A DNA stretch of 33,940 bases, from NCBI GenBank assembly GCA_020536535.1, contig JAHLWZ010000981.1:1-33940 (forward strand), written 5' to 3'. The notes beneath the pieces are model-generated. The model was not told the DNA's origin and did not search any database. It saw only the letters and a list, made by a program, of their open reading frames with translations. Origin of the DNA: Pelomyxa schiedti (Eukaryota; Evosea; Pelobiontida; Pelomyxidae). A program made the position numbers and the translations under genes. This document shows, piece after piece, positions 20,501 through 29,689 of this stretch; within the stretch, counting starts at the first letter, position 1, and each line of letters begins with the position of its first letter.

Positions 20501-20672
20501 ATTTGATGGCGGCAATGACAGCGTTTTTTTCAGCAAAGGATCTATCCTCAGACGGCAGTACGTAAACGACTGCATTGTCAAACACGGGGCCGGAGATCTC
20601 CTCCCCTGCTTCCTCCGTCTCATGATCTTCGTTTGTGGCACTGATCTCGTCGTTGTTTTCTTGGTCGCCCAT
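14542..20672 (-). CDS. Multidomain BRCT-RCC1-ankyrin-TIR-TIR protein
   Basis: One long, intron-rich gene read by splicing many short exons. Start ATG 20672 (MGDQENND). A BRCT-like domain is split by an intron at 20365-20462 (IKSRGGTVTY, then VTHVIANRWLRW). An acidic and SRTPP-rich linker (20150-19640) follows, then an EELRW motif also seen in plant Nup98 (about 19330). RCC1 propeller repeats span 19050-17400: GWGGNDCGQ, FSWGQGNAGQLG, IACGNGHSMAL, FVWGSNLHGQLG, VSCGHYHTAIV, VTCGKQHTVAV. Ankyrin repeats span 17350-16560: SPLHWAAFLG, DGNTPLHICAL, DGNTALHVAIL, EGQTALHLAIT. TIR 1 (about 16540-16090) has VFLSYAHADLKFA, GSDWRSDIG and SDWCIKELHLA with the expected catalytic Glu. TIR 2 (about 15865-15430) has FLFIAHTHDD and LIILLSIRTLWDK, with Gln at that Glu position. 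The C-terminus (15360-14542) is a charged, Lys/Glu/Ala-rich coiled coil. An RCC1-to-ankyrin splice (G|GTGATA...ATACAG|CC) keeps frame. The role, perhaps sensing or NAD-based signalling, is inference. Confidence 0.78.
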
Positions 20673-20945
20673 GAGCCGCCACGACTTTGCAAATTTTGTT
20701 TTTTTTTTCGTTTCTACGTCGGACCGATGTTGTTCGTTTTTTGGTTTTTCGGTGTAGTTCTTATTACGCTTCTTGATACAGCCCAAGAACAATCAATATC
20801 CTCTGAGATCACCACACACCTTATGGGATCGTGAGGCGACTCCTCAGCAGAACGGTGAGAATCAGGGGTCAACTCTCAGTTCAAGAAATCTCAGGCCTTT
20901 CTCTGAAGTTCCCCATCAACGGTTTTCCCAACCAAGAAAAAAAGA
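20673..20945. promoter_or_regulatory. Divergent promoter region (TIR gene / UBR-like gene)
   Basis: The 273 bases between two oppositely directed start codons hold both promoters. The TIR-gene side is T-rich on the + strand (runs near 20699-20708 and 20739-20747). On the other side a purine-rich leader (CCAAGAAAAAAAGA) precedes ATG 20946. No TATA box is obvious. Confidence 0.35.
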
Positions 20946-23900
20946 ATGGCTGATCGCAGGACACACGAACCACAGGCCGAATCCGTGGGGATGACGGTTT
21001 CGCCAGCAACGGGAACGCCAACTACCACCAGCCTACTATCGACCCCCAATGCACAACAGACAGCCGAACTCAGCCCAACCTGCGATCTCCTCTACCGCAT
21101 AGCCTCACAGTCGGTCAAGAACCTCGTCCAAGAGTACCAGGACACCCAGACCTCGTGCTCCCTCCCGGCCTTCCGCGGCCCAGTGCCAGTGACCGGCCCC
21201 GTGCCCCTCTCCGCCTCCTCCTCCCCTCCCCGCCCGCGGCTGGGCCCCGTCCCGTGGAGCCGCTGGATCCTCCGGGTCGAGGCGGGACTCGTGGGGTGCA
21301 CGGACCGGCTGGTTATGAGCTACTCGCTCACGACGCTCCACTCCCTGCTCTCGCTGCTCCGCGCTCGCCGCAAGTTCCTCGCTTCGCTGCCGCCGCGCCC
21401 GCCGTCGCCTCAGTCCTCGATGCCTCGCCTGCTGCACGGAATTATGGGCGGCGGCGACGACGACGACGAAAACGAAAGTCAGTGCAAGATAGATGACGGG
21501 GTGATGTTGAAATTATGGGAGCTGGTGTCGTGGGTGACTTTGGCATTCAAGACCGGGAGAATGAAAAGCATAATCGTGGCTTCTGGGCAGTGCCTCAGGC
21601 TTTTCGTCCTCGAGGGCCATGCTGCCCAGATTCCAAACTGGCAATGCCGAGTTCCCGAAATAGCAAAGGCAGTCCAAACCGTGTTTACGGAATGCACATC
21701 AATGTCGCTGGTTGTGGCTGTAGCATGCAGGGTCACGGCCGCGTTGCACAAGATACGGGTCATTAGAGCTCTGGTCCCCATCGACGACCTCCTGCCCCAG
21801 ATAGACCGCAAGATTCAAAGCTTCTGCTCTTGGGCTGACTGGGAACGAGAGCCGGGAGCACCAGAAATAGCCGACGCTATGTGCAGGCTTCTGGAGGCTA
21901 AGTATCGCCGTGGGCAGCAGGAACCTTACCAGGTCTCCAGGAGGGATGTGGAGTGGGTCGCAATGCTTTTAAAGATGAACTTACCATTAAGGCTTACTGA
22001 GAAGCTGGTTGTGATAACAAATACTATCGCCACAGATGCTTTGGCTGTTCAAGACAGCCATTTGCTTATTTCGCCAGCTTTGGCATGCTTGAAGCGCCAC
22101 TGTTATTGTGACTGTTATTTAAGCAGCACACCCAAAACATGTGTTACATCTCCAAATCTATGCGTTGCTCTGCATGCCCTTCTTAAGCACGCCAACAATG
22201 CAATTTTTCTGCCATCACAATTGAAGATTTTCCATTCAGTGCTCTCTTGTGGCCTTATGGAAGCCATAGTAGTCGTAATGAATTCTCACCCATCAAATGT
22301 CGATGTGCAAGTAATCGGCTGCCAAATGATACAATTACTACTCAGTGGCTCATATCGCCAATTCTCCACAATCCACCCAGTAGTTCAAGCAGTTCTAAGA
22401 GCTATAGACAGCTGTCCAGACATGGGACCTTTTCAAGATTTTGCTCTATCTGTTCTCCTTGCATTAGTGAATTATCCAAGGTTTGCTTCACATCGAACTG
22501 TTTTGGGTGCTGTACTTCGATTGAAGAATAGAAGTGAAACGGTGTGGGAAGTGATTGCCAAAGCCTCTGAATCTCATCTCGAAGTTAATGACGCAGTTGA
22601 AATTCTGCATGATCTTGTTGCATACCTGAGGCCGATAATACCATTGTCGCCGGAACTGGCAGGGAATGCACTCAAGGTGGTATTACATGTTGTTGGCCAC
22701 ACTGGAGATTCTGCTGCAGCTCTCCAGGATCTATACTGGGTATCTGAAAATTTCAACCCGTTTTCCTATCCTGAAGTGTGCGAGTTTATAGAGCGCATGG
22801 CTGTTTTGAGTGTGCCACACTTGATAGATATGGGTGCTCTGAATATACTTATGCCAGCACTATCGAGTTCAAAAAGCATAGTCCCAGGATGTAATGCTGT
22901 GATGACGCTTTTCCAGGATAACGAAATGAAGGACGCTATTTCCTCGAAAATGAAGCCGGTAGTGATTGCAGCAATAGAAATGTTAGGACCTACTTCAACT
23001 ACAAGCGAAGTATACCACCTATGGCGCACACTTGCAGCCTTGATAACCTCTGGGCGGAGTACCCATTTGTCGAGTGAACTACAACCAGTGGTTACTTGTA
23101 TTTTATCAGGAGAATGTAGCATGCTTTCCCACAGGGTTTACGAACATATTTTATTTTTATCAAAATCTGAGTCCTGTTCTTTCCTGCCTGTGATGCAAAA
23201 CATTCCAGAACTCTTCCCACCTCAATCCTTCTCCAAGGTGGCAGCCGATATAGTAGATCGAATGATCACTTCTCTTGGCAAAGATTGCAGAAATTCTTTT
23301 CCCATACCAGTTCCATTAGTCGAACTCCTTCTTGAATTCGCATTGAGTGTTGACGAGTATATCTCGCAGAGTACATGGAGATCTCTTATACGGTTACTCA
23401 AATTTAAATCTGGGCTCGAAACTGCATTGAAATTGTGTGTAATAGACATACTTCCCCATCTGGCCGAAAATATTGAAAAAAAAGAAAAACGGACGCAGCA
23501 AGAAGCATTGAAAATGCTAGTTCGTACCTTCAATTGTCTTCAGCCGCACAACATTCCCAGAGATACCTTTTTGAGTTACATTCAAGCATTGCTAGAACAG
23601 TTCTCTTATATTCAGAGAGCCTCCTTTGGCGTGGTATGGAGGGGAATTGCCTGCTATTTCACGGGCTCTTCCTCCAGCACCCTGTGGGAAGATGTACTCC
23701 TCGTTATGAAGAAATGTCCGGGCTTGTATAAAGTTCAAATTTTGGCATTGAAGACCTTGCACCACAGTTTAGCCCTGGAACATATCAAAGCAATAAATCC
23801 GTCTATAGAGATCATTTCCGGTACACTCAGCAAAGAAGGCAAACTCTCGAGAAATGTAAGATGGTGTAAGTGGGCTTTCCGTGTAGTCACACAATCACAT

Positions 23901-25226
23901 CCCAGCTATTTGGTCCACAATATTGTAGAACTGGTGCAACGTGAATTTGTTTCCTTTTGCTTTGGAGCACTCTGCCCATCTCAAGCAAAATTATGCTCCT
24001 CGGCACTGAAGACACTCTGTTTCATCTCAAGCATTCCATTTGGCTTTGAGGCAATCAATTCCGTTTATGATGTTGGGAAAATTATCGCAAAGATAAAGAC
24101 TTGTAAACCAAATACTGTAGAATCTCTTCTGTATCTTCTTAAGAGCTCTGTGCATGACACTCCTTCTGCCCAAAGTGCCCAGTCACAACTGGACAAGCTG
24201 CCAATTTTGGAATCATTCGCAATGTACGGCAAGGGGCACAAGCTCTATCTTGATGTTTACACGAAGCTACTTCGATACAGCTCCCCAAGCCCACCCAAAT
24301 TTTTAGCCCCGGCTCCCCCAACCTCCACGGGGGGAGGAGGAAAGATATGCCAATCCCATCATCCCGATATCCTCTGCTTCGCCTGCTACCGCTTTGACCA
24401 ATTCCACTTCTGCATCACCTGCGACGGCCCCTCCTCCTCCCGTAATTACTGCCGCGGCTGCATCGCAGCTTCCCACTACCGGCACGAAATCAGCCCCCCA
24501 ACGCTCCTCGTGGCCTCCTGCTGCTGCGCCCCAGCGGGCGAGACCACCGCCCTGACAATTATAGCCACAGACCCCAATCCCCCTCCCGAGCCAGAAAATC
24601 CCTCCGGCGGCGGCGGCATCGACCTGAGCAAGGAGCTGCAGGCGGCACTCCCGCTGGGATGCAGGCTGGGCCCCGGGCAGTTCAAGGTGCTCCCGCAGCA
24701 GAGCGCCGTGCACGTCCCCGACGCCCGGCGGTACCTGCTGATCAGGGTGCACACGGAGCGCCACTTCGACATCCACAGGGTCGCCCAGGCCCTGCAGACC
24801 GCGGCGGCCGCGGAGCTTCTGCTGTGCGCCGCGAGGTTCCCGCGGGTGGGCAACGGGGGGACCCTGCAGAGCCTCTCCCCGCTCGCGCTGCACAGGATAG
24901 GCCAGTTCCTGTGCCCCAGCCCGGCGCTCCTGCGGCTCCTCGTTTCCCACAGCATGAGAATAATGGAGGGTCCTGGGCCCTGCACGGGAAGCCAGCCGGG
25001 GGCTTCCAAGGTGTCTGCATTGTTGAAGAACCAACCACAGTATACAAAGGGAGTGGAGGTTCCGTGTGAGGCTCATTTGCCTGTGTGCAAACACTGCTGG
25101 ATGCAGTTTGAGAGGTGTCAGTGTCCTGTGGTGGACAACTACTGGTGCAGGAACAGTGGCATGATCATATCTAAGTGTCCTTGTGGCTGTAGACAACGTG
25201 TTTTGGATATACAGTCTGGGTGGTGA
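20946..25226 (+). CDS. Large helical-repeat protein with UBR-box-like zinc cluster
   Basis: An uninterrupted 1426-residue frame, the only long intronless gene here. Residues 1-100 are Pro/Ser/Thr-rich. About 100-1110 is a long run of amphipathic helices with Leu/Ile/Val spacing typical of ARM/HEAT solenoids (for example VIGCQMIQLLLSGSYRQF). About 1134-1200 is a cysteine/histidine cluster: CQSHHPDILCFACY, FHFCITC, NYCRGCIAASHYRHE and SCCCAP, in the order seen in UBR boxes, which bind N-degrons and occur in E3 ligases and in UBR4/BIG/POE. A final cysteine-rich tail (about 1370-1415: CEAHLPVCKHCWMQFERCQC, CPCGC) may bind zinc. No RING or HECT domain is seen. The first 180 codons and residues 1130-1360 are GC-rich at third positions, while the middle is AT-rich. 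Likely a ubiquitin-pathway scaffold; the family is not certain. Confidence 0.68.
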   Translation: MADRRTHEPQAESVGMTVSPATGTPTTTSLLSTPNAQQTAELSPTCDLLYRIASQSVKNLVQEYQDTQTSCSLPAFRGPVPVTGPVPLSASSSPPRPRLGPVPWSRWILRVEAGLVGCTDRLVMSYSLTTLHSLLSLLRARRKFLASLPPRPPSPQSSMPRLLHGIMGGGDDDDENESQCKIDDGVMLKLWELVSWVTLAFKTGRMKSIIVASGQCLRLFVLEGHAAQIPNWQCRVPEIAKAVQTVFTECTSMSLVVAVACRVTAALHKIRVIRALVPIDDLLPQIDRKIQSFCSWADWEREPGAPEIADAMCRLLEAKYRRGQQEPYQVSRRDVEWVAMLLKMNLPLRLTEKLVVITNTIATDALAVQDSHLLISPALACLKRHCYCDCYLSSTPKTCVTSPNLCVALHALLKHANNAIFLPSQLKIFHSVLSCGLMEAIVVVMNSHPSNVDVQVIGCQMIQLLLSGSYRQFSTIHPVVQAVLRAIDSCPDMGPFQDFALSVLLALVNYPRFASHRTVLGAVLRLKNRSETVWEVIAKASESHLEVNDAVEILHDLVAYLRPIIPLSPELAGNALKVVLHVVGHTGDSAAALQDLYWVSENFNPFSYPEVCEFIERMAVLSVPHLIDMGALNILMPALSSSKSIVPGCNAVMTLFQDNEMKDAISSKMKPVVIAAIEMLGPTSTTSEVYHLWRTLAALITSGRSTHLSSELQPVVTCILSGECSMLSHRVYEHILFLSKSESCSFLPVMQNIPELFPPQSFSKVAADIVDRMITSLGKDCRNSFPIPVPLVELLLEFALSVDEYISQSTWRSLIRLLKFKSGLETALKLCVIDILPHLAENIEKKEKRTQQEALKMLVRTFNCLQPHNIPRDTFLSYIQALLEQFSYIQRASFGVVWRGIACYFTGSSSSTLWEDVLLVMKKCPGLYKVQILALKTLHHSLALEHIKAINPSIEIISGTLSKEGKLSRNVRWCKWAFRVVTQSHPSYLVHNIVELVQREFVSFCFGALCPSQAKLCSSALKTLCFISSIPFGFEAINSVYDVGKIIAKIKTCKPNTVESLLYLLKSSVHDTPSAQSAQSQLDKLPILESFAMYGKGHKLYLDVYTKLLRYSSPSPPKFLAPAPPTSTGGGGKICQSHHPDILCFACYRFDQFHFCITCDGPSSSRNYCRGCIAASHYRHEISPPTLLVASCCCAPAGETTALTIIATDPNPPPEPENPSGGGGIDLSKELQAALPLGCRLGPGQFKVLPQQSAVHVPDARRYLLIRVHTERHFDIHRVAQALQTAAAAELLLCAARFPRVGNGGTLQSLSPLALHRIGQFLCPSPALLRLLVSHSMRIMEGPGPCTGSQPGASKVSALLKNQPQYTKGVEVPCEAHLPVCKHCWMQFERCQCPVVDNYWCRNSGMIISKCPCGCRQRVLDIQSGW

Positions 25227-25306
25227 AAAGAGCCACTTGTTTTACTGTGTTCATAAGAAGAGTTTGGTCTTTCATAGGCTTTTTTTGTTCCGAAATACTT
25301 TTTTTT

Positions 25307-26627
25307 TTATTCACCATCCCAAAAAACCTCTGGTGTTAAGCCAGTGAACTTGTTAAGCATAATCTGAGAGCTTATTCTCATGTGTTGGTCTTCAGCTGCT
25401 ATAGAAGCCAGGTCTGATTTCAAAAGGTTCAGTAATTGGTGCCACAAGAGGGAAAAATTTACCATCTGAGTCCAAACAAAAGTCCAATATTTTACTGTTT
25501 TCAGCCATCCGTTGGAGATTTGTAGTTTTAGGAATAATAGTGGCTCCCATTTGTAGTCCCCACCTGAGGGCAACTTGCGCTTTTTAAAGTCAATAGACGG
25601 TTTTATGAGATGGCCCCAAACCTGTAGTCTTATTATATTTGCCTGCAATTCTGTTCAGTGTTGCGTTTTGTAACACATTGGGCATTGATGGTCTCGTTGG
25701 ACTAAAGGGTTTATTATAGGTTTTCTAAGATGAGTGACGACAAAAGGATACTGCAATACCGAACTGGTCATTGCCACCTAAAGGGCTGTACGCAGTCAAA
25801 CAAATTCTCCGTAATGAACAGTATTCTCTAAGTTTTGCTTGCTGGCATAATGGGTGCATTTCCACTTGGACAACAGAGGGCTTGATTCTTGCTTCCATCC
25901 ACAATTTTTCAATTTTAACGGAAGTAAAGTTGGAAACTAAAACGCGAGTTTAGTGAACAAAAAAAAGTAATGGAATTGTAGAGTAACCTCCAAGGTTTTT
26001 CACAAGGTTCCCATCAACTAATTTTTCCATTTCTTTCCAAGTTTGAATGGCAGGCACGGGAGGAAGGAAATCATCTGCTCGTGGAGGAAGTGCATGATTT
26101 TTCCTCAACGATACTGGCCAATGAACTAAACGAAAGCGACGTGTGTGTAGGAAATCTGATAAATTTGCTCACTTAAATACAAATCAATGTAATCTAAGCC
26201 GAGGTCCTCAAGAGTTCGCATAAAAGCAGGCCGAACATCTTCTGGAGCATGAAAGGTACACCTTGATTTTATATTATTCCTCGAGTGCCCAATACACCCA
26301 GGTTTTTACCACAATTTGCTGGTAACCCAAATATCCTGGCGTCTAATCCCTTTGGCAAACGCTTCCTTAAGGGCCTCCCCAACCTCCCTCTCCGTGCCAT
26401 AAAATCCAGCACAATCGACATGCCTCCGCATAGAGTTACAAAACAAAACAAAACAAAAAAAAAAAAGGAAAAAGCAAGCTGCACTACCTGTAGCCACAAT
26501 TTAGTACGGCGTGCAACACAACATCTCTGATCACACCCGGCGAATAAGCAGGGGCCCACGTTCCCACCCCCAGTCTTGGCATCACATCGCCAGACATAAG
26601 CGACATTCCAACACTCAGATCTTGCAT
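25307..26627 (-). CDS. Aldo-keto reductase
   Basis: An NAD(P)H-dependent oxidoreductase of the aldo-keto reductase superfamily, reducing aldehydes or ketones in the cytosol. Start ATG 26627; the protein opens with [18 protein letters not shown]. After an intron comes [17 protein letters not shown] with catalytic Asp and Tyr, then [12 protein letters not shown] with catalytic Lys, [22 protein letters not shown] with catalytic His, and [24 protein letters not shown] follows, then [20 protein letters not shown] with the coenzyme-binding region (intron about 25575-25620), and LQRMAENS. It ends TPEVFWDGE with the stop at 25307-25309. The tetrad is complete and the size is as expected for the family. 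It converges on the UBR-like gene with 80 bases between the stops, and diverges from the Ski8 gene. The substrate cannot be told. Confidence 0.82.
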
Positions 26628-26735
26628 TCAATGCAACCGGTACCCCCTCTCGCTGCGCGTATTTTTGTTTTCCTTTTTCTCAACAGATCGCCGTTTCGTC
26701 TTCTCGCACAAAAACCCAAGACAGGTTGGCAGGAG
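26628..26735. promoter_or_regulatory. Divergent promoter region (reductase / Ski8)
   Basis: About 108 bases separate the reductase start codon (minus strand) from the proposed Ski8 start (plus strand). This tiny interval must contain both transcription starts. It includes CGCTGCGCGT followed by a T-rich run; no recognised element is seen. Confidence 0.3.
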
Positions 26736-28181
26736 ATGCCGGTCGTCGGAAATTGCCATTGGTTTTTTTTTGTGGGTGTCTAATGAAGTGCTACAGTTCG
26801 CACGACAAACGAAAATCGAGAATGCACACGACGAGGGGATCTGGGCTGTAGATTGGCGTGGAAACCGGGTTGCCACTGGCAGTGTGGCGTCACGTGCGCG
26901 TGTTAAGACATGGTAAGATCTTCCTGTTTTATGTTGGGGTTTTTGTTTTCCTGTGTGTTGTGTGCCGTGCTCGCCATGTAGGTTACATTCTACGTTGTTA
27001 TTGCATGACAAACGATCCAACATTAAAATTGTAGTAATATGACACGGACAGGAAGAGCAAACCAGAACCCGCTCAAGAGCATATTCTCGAGCGAGCAAAC
27101 CTCGGAATAGTATCTGTTTCACTATCTCCCACCAGTTCTTGTATGCCCACTCTTTTTTTCCCACGCATTCCAATCATATCTAAAGTGTTGGCTACATCGA
27201 GTCTGGATAGTTGTATACGACTATGGGATCTTAGAGAAGGTTTTGGCTTAAAACTTACCCTCTGTTCTTACTTTTGGAACTTTTGAATGTCAGTACAACC
27301 TGCACTCCTGCACGAAATTGAATGTGACCCGGTGGAGGCCTGGGCTTTGAAAGTCAGCCCCGACGCCAGAAGCGTAGCAGTTACTGGGCAATCCGGAAAC
27401 ATAACCTTTTATAGTACTGAGACAGCACAAAAAGGGATGGTGGGTCAACACTTCTCAAACTACCAACTATTGAAAAAATACTTCAGATTCTATCTCCGGG
27501 TGGCAAATTTACTATGAGTGTAGCCTTCAGTGGCGATGGGAGATTTGTTGCTTGTGGCGCTTCTGATGGCGCTGTAACACTTTTCGAAGTTGCAACAGGA
27601 AGAAAAGTATACTCACTTCCAGGTCTAGAAGTAGTAAATTCGAATTGTTTAACTCTAAATTAGGCCATGCAATGACAGTAAGATCTCTTGCCTTTTCTCC
27701 TGATTCCACACTGCTTTTCACTGGATGTGATGATAGGCACACAAATGTGTATGATGTGTATGTTTTGTTCTGTCATAATTTTGTGGTTTTAAGTGCATTA
27801 TTTCTCTTTGAATACAGGCAAGAAGGTGAACTTGTCTACAGTTTATCTGGACACTCTTCTTGGGTTCTCTCGGTAAATGCCAACCCAGCAGCAAAGCTCA
27901 TTGCAACCGGGTTTGTACTCTTGCATGTACTTGATGCCCTTCTAATTGTTCATCAGGTCCAGTGACAAGACCGTCAAAATATGGGACTTGACCACTCACA
28001 AGTGCGTGCACACATTCACTGATCACCAAGATCAGGCATTTTCCCCCTTCTCCCTGTAACGGATAGCCTTCATTAACAACAATAAACACAGGTATGGTCA
28101 GTAGCGCACAACGAACAAGGAACTGAACTGGCGTCCGTATCCGACGACAAGGCCCTTATCTTCTACTCTGTTTCACCTTGA
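26736..28181 (+). CDS. WD40 protein WDR61/Ski8 homolog
   Basis: A seven-bladed WD40 protein matching WDR61 (SKIC8/Ski8), a subunit of the Ski complex that feeds the cytoplasmic exosome and, in animals, of the PAF1 transcription complex. Segments in order: [20 protein letters not shown] (animal counterpart AHDDAIW), [143 protein letters not shown] and a stop at 28179-28181 after YSVSP. Short introns separate most blades (for example 26913 to about 27100, and 27916-27957). The start is tentative: ATG 26736 spliced to an acceptor CTACAG|TTC at about 26803 gives [11 protein letters not shown]. An upstream non-ATG frame is less likely. Confidence 0.85.
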
Positions 28182-28342
28182 AACCACGAAAAAAACACGG
28201 TCACCACACTTCTCAGAACGCTTCTTGGGACAACTGATTGCGCATTTTCAGAAAAAGGAAGGAAGGAAAAAAAAAGGGTCGGACGTTTGTGGGTCCCCAG
28301 TTTTCTAATGGAAGATCCCACAAAAGTTGCAACACAAATCAC

Positions 28343-29578
28343 ATGGCAGAGGGACAACCTGGGGTACTACCGTTTGCTACGCCTTGTACACTTGAACCGC
28401 CAGCACACATCCTCCGGGCACGCGACCAACTTGCGGCGCTGCTCCATGGGCTCGTGGAGCGCTGCGGGGCCCACAGCGCCGTGGCCGGGCTCGCCAAGAG
28501 CACAGTCACCGACGAGATCGGCGCCCACTGGGTCTTGCACGTCGACAGGAGGGTCGTGGTCAGTGGCTGCAATCTTGTGCCGCAAGTTGGTCGGGACGGC
28601 GGGAGGGGTGTGGGGGAGAACCACTACTATGGTAAGAGTTGCATGGGGTATGTCGACCTGGTGTGCATTGGAGTCTCCCTGACTTTGGGGGTGGTGGATC
28701 TCTGGGGCCGTGCCAATGTGGATCAGAGCTGGCTTGCATTCGACGCGGGCTGGGTTGGCCACGGCCGCCTGCTTACGCTCTCTGGTCTACTCAACTTTAT
28801 GACAGGGACCATGGAGGCTGCTTTTAGCTTGAATGCAGACGCTGCGGTGAAGGGGCGAAAGTGGGTGGTGATGATCAGTCCATTCTCGTGGGTACGCAGC
28901 ATTATTGTCTGTCCTGTATGTGAGCTACATGAACCCGTTGCAGCCCTCATTCATACAGTGGAAGTGGGAAGGAGGGTCTATTCAGTTCTGGCGATGCTTG
29001 ATGGGGATGAGGCTGTTGTGACAGTGGATGGGGATCTGGGAGACAGCGAGCTATGGTGTGTTGACCTGAACCAATCTTACGAATCGGGCAAGCTGGTTCG
29101 CACTGACAGTGGAATTGCAATTCCCGTCACCAGCTACGACTGTGTGGTGCCTTACATTTTTCGGAAAAAGCAGGGGCAGAAAGTGATTGTGGAAGGCGCC
29201 AACCTGGGGCCCTGCACTGTCCCGAGATATGCTCTGGAGCTTCCCAGTGCTTTGAAGTCACGTCCGCCGCCCCGTGCGCTTCTTCGGCGAGATGACAGTC
29301 AACGGCTATTGTGGCAGGTGGACAATGATCACTTTGCGGCAAAGGAAAACAACAACCACCAGGAGCTGAAAATCTTCAGCACAGATGACTGTGAAACCCC
29401 CCTTCGTGTCTTTCCTGTGCTCAACTGGAGGCTGTTTGACTGTGGAAATGGCTTCATTGTGTTCCAAGAATATGAATGTTCATGCATTGACCTCGTTGAT
29501 GCTGTCACTGGCACTTGGATATTGCGCCAACCAACACCAACAGCCAACTCTTTGGGAATTGCCATCTGCACCTCATGA
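28343..29578 (+). CDS. Intact member of unrecognised family X
   Basis: A single-exon 411-residue protein starting MAEGQPGVLPFATP. I do not recognise the family. Visible features are a helical N-terminal block (HILRARDQLAALLHGLVERC), then TDEIGAHWVLHVDRRVVVSG and a Gly-rich turn, repeated beta-like hydrophobic segments, SWVRSIIVCPVCELHEPVAA, and a C-terminal half of short beta strands (LWCVDLNQSY, LKIFSTDDCETPLRV, GFIVFQEYECSCIDLVD), suggesting a beta-propeller-like second half. The first 300 bases are strongly GC-rich. Two dead relatives at 12785-13175 and 13307-13480 show that this is a multi-copy family in this genome. No signal peptide or membrane segment is evident. It lies 161 bases after the Ski8 gene and converges on the kelch gene. 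Confidence 0.7.
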   Translation: MAEGQPGVLPFATPCTLEPPAHILRARDQLAALLHGLVERCGAHSAVAGLAKSTVTDEIGAHWVLHVDRRVVVSGCNLVPQVGRDGGRGVGENHYYGKSCMGYVDLVCIGVSLTLGVVDLWGRANVDQSWLAFDAGWVGHGRLLTLSGLLNFMTGTMEAAFSLNADAAVKGRKWVVMISPFSWVRSIIVCPVCELHEPVAALIHTVEVGRRVYSVLAMLDGDEAVVTVDGDLGDSELWCVDLNQSYESGKLVRTDSGIAIPVTSYDCVVPYIFRKKQGQKVIVEGANLGPCTVPRYALELPSALKSRPPPRALLRRDDSQRLLWQVDNDHFAAKENNNHQELKIFSTDDCETPLRVFPVLNWRLFDCGNGFIVFQEYECSCIDLVDAVTGTWILRQPTPTANSLGIAICTS

Positions 29579-29593
29579 AACTTTTTCTTGCCT

Positions 29594-29689
29594 TTGCTTG
29601 CTGTGAATAAACATTTTTCGTGGTGGTAGGTGGCTAATAGACACAATTCTCATCCTTTTTCAGGGCTACTTTACACAAAAAACCTACCA
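29594..29689 (+). repeat. 96-base inverted repeat, left arm
   Basis: This arm covers the 3' untranslated region of gene X. Its exact reverse complement occurs at 30265-30360, with 575 bases between the arms. I compared all 96 positions by eye and saw no mismatch. The arm contains AATAAA and a pyrimidine-rich TCATCCTTTTTCAG. Confidence 0.9.
29606..29611 (+). terminator. AATAAA polyadenylation signal of gene X
   Basis: AATAAA lies 28 bases after the stop codon of gene X, within a sequence later duplicated in inverted form (30343-30348 reads the same signal on the minus strand). The placement fits a standard eukaryotic cleavage and polyadenylation signal for a gene with a very short 3' untranslated region. 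Confidence 0.55.

Noticed and set aside
24303-25196. Long minus-strand frame of 297 codons
   Set aside because: It lies wholly within the GC-rich end of the UBR-like gene, whose + strand frame has coherent cysteine motifs. The opposite frame is Ala/Gly/Arg-rich noise typical of GC-rich shadows.
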